Origin: Pontederia crassipes
Taxonomy: Eukaryota; Streptophyta; Magnoliopsida; Commelinales; Pontederiaceae
Direction of reading: 5' to 3'
Length of the DNA: 64,000 bases
NCBI GenBank assembly: GCA_030549335.1
Contig: CM060198.1
Location: 44,308,353-44,372,352, forward strand
The stretch's first letter is position 1, and each line of letters opens with the position of its first letter. Below, piece by piece: positions 11,398 through 22,240 of the stretch. The notes beneath the pieces were generated by a model, which did no database searches, was not told where the DNA came from, and saw only the letters and a list, made by a program, of their open reading frames with translations. A program made the position numbers and the translations under genes.

Positions 11398-14300
11398 ATT
11401 TCGTTCTCGAATTTTGCACTAAGTAGAGGGCTTACCGAAAAGATGGGGAAATTCTTGGCGCATTTCCGATTCGAGCTCCCATGTCGCGTCATCTCCGCTA
11501 TGGTGACGCCAAGCTACTCTGACCATGGGGACATCCTTGTTCTTCTGAAGTTGTACTTTGCGATCCACTATATGTGTTGGATACTCAGCAAAAATCAAGT
11601 CTACGAATTCTTAACGCCATGAATCATCATCTCATAGAATTTCTGATGCTCTATTTTTTTCACCCTAACATGCTGGGTACTTAGGGCATATTTTTGTATC
11701 TCCATGTTTCATGCCATTACTATTTGTTCATTCTTATACATATGTGTACTTCCCAAATAGATCACAACCCAAGCTTATTATTACGTCCTTATACTTCATT
11801 GTACTTTTCAAATGGATTGTAACCCAGACTTATAATATTCATCTAATACTTCTTATAAGACTTATTCCTAAATGGACCGCAACCCATGCTTATGTTATTC
11901 ACATATTATTGCTCTCTTTAGGACTTTATCATTTGGTTTCCACATGCTTTGTTCCTCCAATATTTCATACGCAGCCTCATGAAGCCTAGCGAGCATCACT
12001 TGTGTCTGAGTGTACGTGTAACTGAGTTCATTTTTACCAAAATGGTACTTCATGGAGAACTCAGAATCTTTCAAACTTCATGTTATCTTCATTGTCACAT
12101 ATTAGCATACTACTAAAAGAAAGCACCTTAAGACTCTTTTGATCGATGAACACTTCAATCTTTTCTACATAAACGTAGGCATAGTTTGAACACAATGTTC
12201 ATGAGAACCTAAAGGTTTGATGGGTGTTCTTAATGGCACCGCTCAACTTATAGTGATCATTCATTTAAAATTATCTTCATTACATCTTCATCAGCAACTC
12301 GAAACTGTTGGTACTCACTCCATATATCGATCTTGAATACACTTAGCCTTAATTAGGTCATCTTTGCATGATAATAATCACTTATGTCTTGATGGTTATT
12401 TTAATTAATAACTTGTTAATAAATCTTCAGATTTATAGAGTCATCATTCTTCTTTACAAAAGACGTGAAACATTTAAAAATGAGACCATCAGTCTCATAA
12501 CCCCTTGTCTTGAAGTTATTAAATTTGTCTTTTCAATTCATGTGTCATGGGGCATTGGAGATCAAGGTCATACTTGAAAGGAGGTCGATATGACACTCAA
12601 CTTCTAACGATAACATTTTAGACGATTTGGATACCAGTAACTATCTTCTTCTTCTTGCATAATACTTATACATCTTAGGAGGAAGAATCAAATAGAAATC
12701 CCATCACAATCCTCCTAAGAAGTTTCTAATCGATGTGAAGAAAAGATCTTATCTTCAATCGTCATTAGTATCTCTAGGATGGACTTAATGGTATGAAGTT
12801 ATTTCCATAGGGTCATCGTCCTTATCGGATGACCTATGTCATGTAACAATCAATATGATCACTAAGAACATTGTCTGTCATCGTAGATAATGGTATCATC
12901 ATATGATTCGATAAAATTGGTGATGGAATCATGTCAATCATCATCTTTATAAGGTCACTTTAGATCAATAACTTTCACGATGACCTATGTTTGATGTGAC
13001 CCTACTCTAAACATCATCATAATCATTTAGATTTTGAGTGGAAGACATAACTTATTTGACTATATTGATCTGGTTTTTGCAATGTCATATCATATAATTT
13101 CATAGGAGACTAGTGATTATATATTACCACAGCAAGTTCTTTTCTTGAATATCTTAAAGCACTTTGAATTAAAGTTAAGGTCGAATGATATCTACGCTGA
13201 GGGGTCGCTACATAGTATGTTCTAATCCATAATTAATAGAACAATTTATGTGCACTACATAACATAAATCCTTAGTCAAACATCATGAATGTAGGTAGAC
13301 ACATGGAACGAATTCAAACAATAAGTCAGGAAAATAAAACAATCAACAGAACATAAGATAAGCAATCATTCTTCTTCTTCGTGCATCATTTCATGGTCCT
13401 TTGCATTAACGATATCTTGTAATACATGGGAGAGGGTCGGGATAACTTTAAAGTTGGAAAGGAGAACTAATCCATTTATAAGACTTATGATCAAATCATA
13501 AGTGGTCCACTTGATCAAGACAAAATCTTGATCATTTTTCATCATACTGACGTAGAGGCATCTTAGAGAACATTCTATATATCGTCTTATATCTTGCATC
13601 TTAGAGGACATTCTGTGTATCATCCGATGGCTTGCTTAACCCATTATCTAAACATATACATGATTTATTTTTCCTCTTGAATCATCAACTATGATTATAT
13701 GATTAAATACTCTATACGTTTTGACATTATTATGAAAACTATAATTATATCAATAATCAAGATAAATCAATTAAACTTGCATAATCATCCCTCTCGGGTG
13801 CATAACTTGCTTTTTCAGAAATCTTGTAGGGGACTTATAAAATTTCTCATACTTTACCTTAACCCCTCATACTTTCTAAAGATTTCCTCACTTGATGTTT
13901 TGATCTTTTAATACTTAATGGTTGGAGGCTCATATCCTCCTCAAGCATATCTCAATTAAGAGACCTTAAATCTTTTTAAAATTTCTCACATTCATTTGTA
14001 ACCCTTTCATGTCTTACTTGTTCTTATATAATTCTTGTATTAATCATATTAGTCTATTTTGAAAATGTATATACATTGCGATGATAGAGAATTCATTCTT
14101 TAATAATGGCTATTTAAAAATATACTTCATATTAATAAAATTTCAAATATACTATATACTAAACTAAGTTAATTAAATCTGTTTACTTATTTATTTATCC
14201 TTATAAATTTATAAGTATATTATGTTATATGTACATATGTGTGTGAGTATGCTAGGTCTAAATGTTCGGTTAACTTAAATAATCACTTACTTATTGAAAA

Positions 14301-15260
14301 TTTCTCCTAATATTTATTCAAGCTAATGTGACTTTTAAACCCTTTAAGCTTCTATATTTGTCCATCCATACCTTATACATGATTCTTAGATAGCTTACTA
14401 ATTCTTTAAACTCTTGTGTATGGATATTACATAACTTGAACATAATTAATAATTTGATTCTTATTTTTCCACATAAAGTAGTCCAACTAAGAATTTCGTA
14501 TAACTAGTTTACATTTGCTTAGGGCCATTATCCACATAATACAGGGATCATATGAAGTCTAAGGCGCAAGAAGCATTATGGGTCCATACTTATCAACATA
14601 AACATATAAGATAATTTATTGAACCCTTATATTGGTAGACCAATGGAACCACATAAGTCATCACCATAAATCATAACTTATGCATGCTTGGTTTCACCTC
14701 TACTATTTGAAATCATCTCACACCTACGTGTTGTGTGAGTCGAATCCTTTAATTACTCTTATAATTCCTTCATTTCTTTCTTAAATCTACATCTCTTTGC
14801 AACTGATATGTTTATTCATTTTCCTCTTCATACTGCTGCAGTCAGCAGAAGAAGTCCGTGAATAGAGCAATCATGAAAGAAATGAAAAACATGGATTATA
14901 AGAAACATAATCGTTTCTTATATTTTATTCTTTAAATATTTGTAAGACTTTTTTTTTCACGTAGGTATATTTATCCACATGCATGTTGTTTATTCTTTTC
15001 CAATTTGTTCGTAACCTTTATGATCCTTTTTGTTTAATCACTAATCACATTTAAGTTGATTCCTACCATACAGAGTGACCTTCCTAGGAATCAACCACTC
15101 ATGTGAAATACATATCAATACATCAATAAAGAATAACACAAAGCAAGAAAGATCATACTTGTACTTTACGGTGGAGGGTGTGGCGACTGCTCGGTGATAG
15201 CACATGAACCAATACCATACTATTCTATACACTAGGACGTCAAGAGAGTCCTGACTTTAG
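11398..15260 (-). pseudogene. Degenerate interior of the LTR retrotransposon
   Basis: 3.9 kb of AT-rich sequence between polypurine tract and primer-binding site. No open frame exceeds about 90 codons in a plausible coding frame. The minus strand near 12130-12190 reads EVFIDQKSLKVLS, close to the gypsy RNase H signature EVFTDHKSLKYL, followed by a YHFGK-like run resembling the region just after RNase H. Gag and reverse transcriptase could not be recognised. The element is therefore either heavily decayed or a large non-autonomous derivative. Confidence 0.45.
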
Positions 15261-15272
15261 GCTCTGATACCA
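15261..15272 (-). other. tRNA-Met primer-binding site
   Basis: On the minus strand it reads TGGTATCAGAGC, the canonical plant initiator-Met site, four bases inside the LTR that ends at 15277. It fixes the orientation of the element. Confidence 0.85.
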
Positions 15273-15276
15273 TAAA

Positions 15277-17450
15277 TGTAACGCCCCCAAATCGACCCCC
15301 GCCACGTGGCGAAGACCAATCTGGAGACGCTACGGCATGCTATAACTTGACCATAATATTGACCATATTTCAGTCAAAAACTGAGACACGTCAGCGGAAA
15401 GATAATAAAATCAAAGAAGATAACATAATTAATGCGGAAGTCTAAAAGTGGCTATATTTGCTAAGAAATAAAATAAGTTCTACATCATGAATCTAAAATG
15501 CGGAAGGTAAATAAAAACTAATAAGCATTCTAAAAGTCCTATGGTTCATGTGCTGTCCTATCGCCAGAGCCCCATCACCACACGCCGACTCCACCACGTC
15601 ATTGACCTAGTCCTGTGGAAATCAGACACAGGGGAGGAGGTCCTCCCGTAAGCTTTACAGCCTAGTGGGGAACCACATGATATACAATGCATGACATGAA
15701 TATAATAATAATCAACGGTAAATAATCATGCTTAACTTGAACGTGAAAGATAACATATCAGTATCATGGATCATAATAAGATTAAGATCAGCGATATCAT
15801 GAATCAAGAGGATCAATAATACATAGTAAACTTGAAATCATGACACACTTGACTTGACTTGAACTTGAACATGCTTGTTGATCTTGGTTATTAATTAACA
15901 ATCAGTGTGACTTTGAGGTGCCTTTAATTCTTGGGGTATGCCCAGCAAACGATACGGCCTTGTGCGGGTCAATGGGTGATCAAACCATGACCAAGGGAGC
16001 GACCCTTATCTTGATGCACTTGGCTTGGACTGGCAACCCATCATTAATCTTTCATCTGAACTTATTAATCACTTTTATTATCTTGTCATTCTTTGTATCG
16101 TGTGATGAAGGAGATATGATCGGTATGAGGTAAATCAAGACAAAGAGTTCATGTTGGAATTATAAGGAAATCAATAATGTTCATATCAAAATAAAGAGAG
16201 ACTAATGGGTGAATTTTGCTGGATTTTACGCCCTCACCTCTTCTAGATTTTTTTTTACGCCCGAAGAATCTCCTTCACCTTACGGCCGTAAAACCCTAAT
16301 TCTTTGGATTTTACGCCCGAGGAATTCCTTCACCTTACGGCCATAAAACCCTAATTCTTTGAATTTTACGCCCGAGGAATTCCTTCACCTTACGGCCGTA
16401 AAATCCTACCTCTCTATTCCATTACGGCCGTAAAGTTTACCCCTATTGCATTACGGCCGTAAGCTTCATCTTTTTTTTTTAATTTTCTTACGGCCAATCC
16501 ATCTCCGCTTTCTCTCTCTCCATCCTTTTCTTTACGGCCGTAAAATCCTACCTCTCTATTCCATTACGGTCGTAAAGTTTACCCCTATTGCATTACGGCC
16601 GTAAGCTTCATCTTTTTTTTTTTAATTTTCTTACGGCCAATCTATCTCCGCTTTCTCTCTCTCCATCCTTTTCTTTACGACCGTAAAATCCTACCTCTCT
16701 ATTCCATTACGGCCGTAAAGTTTACCCCTATTGCATTACGGCCGTAAGCTTCATCTTTTTTTTTTTAATTCTCTTACGGCCAATCCATCTCCGCTTTCTC
16801 TCTCTCCATCCTTTTCTCGATCGTAAGAAAATTACGGCCAAACAAATTTACGGCCGTAATACTTCTACTTTAAAATTAGGTTGCGTTATAAAACCGAGAA
16901 CGGAATCCCCTCTAAATCTTACATCTTAGCAATCAATAATACAGAAATATAACAAACAGAAATAACTATGCTTGCAACAATCAACCAATCAAAGAATTCA
17001 AGAAATCAAACAATTAAAAATAATAACTTGAATCATATTCGTATTCTTTTCATAATGATTCGGGCATGAGTTGAGATAATTCAGAGGCCATGCAAGGTGA
17101 TTTCGATTCACCCACCTCTATTTGCGATCAACGGCTGCGTCCCCTGTTTTCTTCCCTAATTTCCTCTCGGCCACCTTCTGCAGAATTCCAACAAAGGCGT
17201 GAGAAATTCTGCTTTTGTCGCGCACGAACAACAACACGGGGAGAAAAGAAAAAAAAGAGGTCGTGGGGTTTAATGCATAAATCTGATTCTATATATATAA
17301 CAATCTCCACCCTAATCAGATCTGATGAAATAAGAGTTTATCTCTTTTTCTTTTCCAACTTTGAGTTGCATTGGACTTTATCCCCCAGCAGTGTTGTCCA
17401 TCACGTTATATTATATATATATATATTTTATCTTTTTGTTGGTTGTTACA
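15277..17450 (-). repeat. 5' LTR of the 9.2-17.45 kb element (by transcription sense)
   Basis: 2174 bp, near-identical to 9200-11377. In the first 185 bp the two copies differ by four substitutions, all transitions, and one small indel. A minus-strand TATATATAG (about 17290-17299) could be the promoter TATA box. The palindrome array at 16225-16860 lies downstream of it in the transcribed sense. Confidence 0.9.
16225..16860. repeat. Palindrome array in the partner LTR (TTACGGCCGTAA)
   Basis: Counterpart of 10140-10800 with the same order of units and period (about 142 bp, starting near 16393, 16535 and 16678). Some palindromes are broken by single C-to-T or G-to-A changes (TTACGGTCGTAA, TTACGACCGTAA), as expected from methylcytosine deamination. 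Confidence 0.9.
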
Positions 17451-17504
17451 ATACATGTATCCCATTTTAAAATGGGATATTCAAATATAATTCGATAAAT
17501 ACAA

Positions 17505-18850
17505 GATTAAAGTTAACACAAAAATCTGCCAAGTAAATTAGGAAAAAATTATATTTTAGTAGTATAAAATTAAGATAATTTATAGTTGGTTTATTTCCTA
17601 AAATCACCCATAAACTATAATGATTTTTCAGATCTAACTTTAAACTACGAGCTTACTTTTTTATCCTTAAACTATCACGATCTTTTTAATTTGATCATTC
17701 CTTCTGTCCAATTTCGTCGGCTTTTCGATTATCTTTGATTTTTCACATTTGTAAAAAAGTCAAAATGTCCCTGAAAAAAAGGTTCATTTTCGCATGGTCT
17801 GCGATCTTCTTGCGGAGGTTTCTTTTTGCATGGTCTGTGAAAAAAGGAGAGCTCTTTCCCTACATGGAAAGAGGGGGATCCCCCTCTCGACCTTCGTCCG
17901 ACTCTTTCCCTATGCCGACGTGCACAAGGAAAGAGGGAAAGAGGGGGGCCGAACACACACCCCCCCCTCCCTGTGCCCATCGGCACAAGGAAAGAAGGGG
18001 GGGGGTCACCTCCCTCTCGACCTTCGTCTGGCGAGCGAATGTCGAGAGGGGCCAAGGCAACCCCCCCTACGCCCGTTGGTGCAGGGAAAGAGCCCTCTTT
18101 CCCTACGCTGGCGTGCACAGGGAAAGAAGGAGGTCGCTATTGGAGCAAAGTTTTAATGACATATAAAATTATATTTTGATTAAAGTTAACACAAAAATCT
18201 GCCAAGTAAATTGGGAAAAAAATTATATTTTAGTAGTATAAAATTAAGATAATTTATAGTTGGGTTATTTCCTAAAATCACCCATAAACTATAATGATTT
18301 TTCAGATCTAACTTTAAACTATGAGCTTACTTTTTTATTCTTAAACTATCACGATCTTTTTAATTTGATCATTGCTTCCGTCCAATTTCGTCAACTTTTC
18401 GGTTATCTTTGATTTTTCACATTTGTAAAAAAGTCAAAATGCCCCTGAAAAAAAAGGTTCCTTTTCGCATGGTCTGCGATCTTCTTGCGGAGGTTTCTTT
18501 TTGCATGGTCTGTGAAAAAAGGAGAGCTCTTTCCATGCAGGGAAAGAGGGGTATCCCCCCTCTCGACCTTCGTTCGACTCTTTCCCTATGCTGACGTGCA
18601 CAATGAAAGAGGGAAAGAGGGGGGCCGAACACCCCCCTCCCCGTGCCCGTCGACACAAGGAAAGAAGGGGGGGGGGGTCACCTCCCTCTCGACCTTCGTC
18701 TGGCAAGCGAAGGTCGAGAGGGGCCAAGGCGACCCCCCTTACGCCCGTTGGTGCAGGGAAAGAGCCCTCTTTCCCTACGCTGGCATGCACAGGGAAAGAG
18801 GGTGGTCGCTATTGGAGCAGAATTTTAATGACATATAAAATTATATTTTG
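17505..18850. repeat. Tandem duplication of a 673-bp unit
   Basis: Copy A (17505-18177) and copy B (18178-18850) start 'gattaaagttaacac' and run in parallel with scattered differences. Each contains a left TIR of the transposon that ends near 24370, a purine/pyrimidine-rich GC segment with repeated 'gaaagaggg', the pentamer GTCGC, and the first 43 bp of the copia-type LTR (18138-18180 in copy A). Because copy A carries LTR sequence, the duplication happened after the LTR element inserted. Confidence 0.85.
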
Positions 18851-20030
18851 ATAATACAAATATCGAAACATTAAAGTTAAATGCTGAAAAAGTTTAAAGA
18901 AAAAAGGGACAACTTTATGCACTAAATTTTGATTAAATAATTGACTATTGTACTATTAAATTCTGGATGAATGATGAATATTAAAGTATAGAAAATCATG
19001 TTAACTATCCATAGAATCTAAGATTATCTAATTTGGATAATTGTGCAAAATGTTATGCTCAAAATAGTATAGGTCGCTTAACCTATCGATCGAAGCAAAG
19101 AAGGCCGATCGAAACTACACCGGTTGATCGATCCGAAATAACGATCGACCGATCAATGCATGACTTGTTCAGTTCTATATCGAGATGACACCGGTCGATA
19201 GACCGATTGATTCACCGGCCGGCCGATCAGCACAACGGATGAAATAAAAAATGTTGAGACTATGCTGGTCGATAGTCCGATCGACCGATCAAGCGCAGAA
19301 GCTGAAGAAATCACACAATAGTCACATAGATCGGTCGATTGATCTAGCAATGCAGTCGATCGGTCTCCGGGTTAAATGAATAGTAATAACTATTTTTGAA
19401 TGAGTAAATTGTGAAAAAAATTCTGGACAAATTTTTCACATGCTGAGACTTGTAAAAGAAATGCCAAAGCCAGAAACAAAGGCATTCATCCAAGCACTGA
19501 AGAAAAACTTCAAGTTATCAAAAGAAGACTCTTTCCTTGAAGTTATCATTTTAGTTTTCTCCTCTTTCTGTCTTCTTTTCTTGTGAGCATAGTATTGTAA
19601 AAGAGAGAAACGATTATTCTGAAAAATTGAGATAGCTCATGTGTGAAAGAGGTTGCATATCTTACCTCTTGAGCGAAAGAAAATATTAGCTTCCTATGAT
19701 GAGAGGTTGCCTTGCCTATCGAAGAATTGATGTAAGGGCTTTTCTTCCTTGCCCCATTTGGAATAAAGGAAGAGATTTAGTGGAATATCCGACAGTCTTG
19801 AGGTCGAGAAGTCGGAGCGGGGACGTAGATCAAGGTGTGACCGAACCTCGTCAATAACCACCTGTGTTCTTATGTTTCCATTATCTTTCTCTTTCTCATA
19901 TTGTGTTTGTGATATGATCTGAATTGCATTGGTTTAAAATGTTTAAAGAATTGAATTTTAGCTTCCGCAACGTGTTTTCGTTTTTAAACACAAATTCATC
20001 CCCTCTCTTGGTGCCATTTAGGATTCTACA
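18810..20030 (+). repeat. 5' LTR of the copia-type element
   Basis: 1221 bp. It contains an array of CGGTCGATCGACCG-like palindromic motifs at about 19070-19370. It ends 'ggattctaca', directly before the primer-binding site. Confidence 0.85.
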
Positions 20031-20032
20031 AT

Positions 20033-20044
20033 TAGTATCAGAGC
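20033..20044 (+). other. tRNA-Met primer-binding site of the copia-type element
   Basis: TAGTATCAGAGC, one base from the canonical TGGTATCAGAGC, two bases after the LTR end. Confidence 0.8.
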
Positions 20045-20339
20045 GGATTGTTCTTATTTTTATTTTTAATCATCTTGTTTCAAGATATAATTGTCTTGTT
20101 TTAAGATTTAACTATCTTTAGATCCATGGAATTGTGGTTTTAGTTCTTTTGAATGTCAATTAATTAGTCGACCCCGACTTCTTAATTAATCAAATCTTGC
20201 ATATTGAAAAATAAGGATTCAAACATACATATGTTCAATTGATATTGACATGTGAGATATTGTTCAAAAATGTTATTACTTACATGAAAAATTATTTACA
20301 GATTCTACCAAAAGAGAAATTTTTTTACAAAACTTGATT

Positions 20340-21530
20340 GGAAAGTCAGAAATATCTTTTGTTGTGCTTTGGATTCAACAGAATTTAATCGAATTTTTAG
20401 TTATGAAAGTGCAAATGAGATTTGGGAGAAGCTCATTATTACTTATGAAGGAATGGATGAAGTTAAGGAATTTAGAATAAATATTTTAAATCATTAATAT
20501 AATTCTTTCAAAATGCATGATAGTGAATCCATAAATGATATGATTGCACAATTTAACAATATTTTGAATGGCGTAGCCTCCTTGGACGAGTCAATAACTA
20601 ACATTCAAAAAGTGAAAAAGTTTCTTAAGTCTCTCTCCTCCAAATGACATACAATGAGGACCGTGATTGAAGAAAAAAGATTTAAATAAGCTGAATTTCG
20701 ATGATCTTATTTGTTCACTTCTAACTTATGAGATCGCAATCCAAGAAGATGAAAAAGCCCCCCCTCCCCCCCAAAAAAAGACATTAGCAGTGAAAGCATA
20801 CAAAATGAAAGAAGACTCAAGCGAAGAAGAAGTGGACGAAAAGAAACTTGCACATTACGTAAGAAAACTAAATAAGTATCCCAAGTTGATAAAAAAGAAA
20901 GAAAATAATGAGAAGCAAATCAAACGATGAGGTAAGTTCTAACTCTTCAAATTCAAATAATGAATCATCGAGTTCTTTCGAAGAAATTTTTTTTAGATGT
21001 GAATAAAGAACTTTCCTCTCTTATAAAAAGGTATTTTTCACTTAAAGAAGAAAATGAAAAATTACTACATGAATTTGAAGAAATAAAAGAAGAAAATGAT
21101 ACATATTGTGTGGAAAATAAAAACTTGAAAAATAAAATTGATTATTTGAAAATTACGCATGCATGTGAAATTGTAAAACTAGCATGTTCTTGATAAAAAG
21201 TAAAATAAGAAAATATTTTTTTGAAAAATGCAAAAAATAATGATAAGACTATTTCTCATGAAATGAAAAATAATCTTAGAAAATATTTTGGACATAAAAA
21301 CTCTTATTAGAAATCTAATTATTCATATGATTGAAAATTACATTTTAAATATTTTGCATGTAGATTGTATGGTCATTATGCATATCAATGTAAAATAAAA
21401 AGAATCATCACAACATGACATAATTTGGGTTTCAAAAGGAATATTGTCTAACAAAATAGGATCCAAAGAAGATTGGATACCAAAGGTTAAATAATTGTTT
21501 TTCATGTGTGCCTCACATGTAAAGCAAAGG
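20340..21530 (+). pseudogene. Decayed copia-type gag (UBN2-like)
   Basis: Several frames carry recognisable gag pieces. NEIWEKLIITYEG with EVKEFRINIL (about 20415-20500) and 'SFKMHDSESINDMIAQFNN' (20508-20565) match the plant copia UBN2 capsid region. DLNKLNFDDLICSLLTYEIA (about 20673-20732) continues it. A coiled-coil-like lysine/glutamate-rich run follows (20960-21193). A degenerate zinc knuckle of the form C-R-L-Y-G-H-x4-C lies near 21355-21395, and GSKEDWIPK (about 21459-21485) resembles the linker before the protease. In-frame stops and frameshifts break it in several places. No pol follows. Confidence 0.75.
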
Positions 21531-22240
21531 ACAAGTGGAATTGAAAATGTGAAGGCATGAAGGTTATGGTAAAAGTATAATTTACTTTATGATTTCACAC
21601 AAAATTTTAAAATTACTATTTCTTTGAAAGAAAAGAGAAACATATAAAATAGAAAAAAAATTGGTCATAGTGATAGGGGGAGCATGTTAATCTTCCAACT
21701 TTATTTTTGACATATCATTAATATCATTGTTGTATCAAAGTTTTAACATTATTTTTTATAATATTTTAATTCTTAGTACAATTTTTTTAAGACTTGTGAC
21801 TTTCGTAACCTCTAGATCAATTTGATTTCATTTTTTCATTATAAAATAATAATAAATTTAGGGGGAGTTATTTTTGTCTATTGCATATCTTATAAAAGAA
21901 CTCTTTTTGTGACTTTACATGTTTCTTATATGACAAAAAGGGGAAAAACATTTTTAAAGATGACATGATTAAGGGGGAATTACATATTGATTCATATATG
22001 CTTCATATGCAAATTACTTTTTGATGAAACAAAAGGAGGAAAAATATAGAAGAAATATGTTATGAATATAAATTTATATGAAGAGTACCTTACAATAAAT
22101 ATTTATGTGAATATCTATCATTTTAAGGAAAGCTAAGTATTAGGAAGAGTAAAATTATTTTTTTTCAAGATTTTATAACTTTTTCGCAACTTACATATTT
22201 GTCATATTTCTCGCTTTGTCTTCATTAAAAAAGGGGAGAT

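Larger units (their letters stand above)
9200..17450 (-). mobile_element. LTR retrotransposon, 8.25 kb, minus strand, gypsy-like and non-coding
   Basis: Two direct repeats of about 2.17 kb (9200-11377 and 15277-17450) start TGTAACGCCCCC and end GTTACA, flanked by a perfect 5-bp target duplication ATACA (9195-9199 and 17451-17455). The primer-binding site lies next to the right-hand LTR as GCTCTGATACCA (the complement of TGGTATCAGAGC), and a polypurine tract lies next to the left-hand LTR on the minus strand, so the element reads leftwards. The 3.9-kb interior has no long open frame; near 12060-12190 the minus strand shows a faint RNase-H-like run (VFIDQKSLK). The polypurine context matches that of the gypsy pol element at 59.5 kb. 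It is probably a defective member mobilised by a relative. Confidence 0.9.

Noticed and set aside
11011..11622. 203-codon open frame
   Set aside because: It crosses the LTR/interior boundary of a minus-strand retrotransposon on the plus strand; the first half is also present in the other LTR, where it ends differently.
15261..15272. Possible tRNA gene at the 'ggctctgataccata' sequence
   Set aside because: It is the complement of a retrotransposon primer-binding site next to an LTR; no cloverleaf can be drawn around it.
17729..18838. Several open frames of 60-143 codons on both strands
   Set aside because: They come from a duplicated GC-rich, purine/pyrimidine-biased segment without stops in any frame; the peptides are low-complexity and match nothing recognised.
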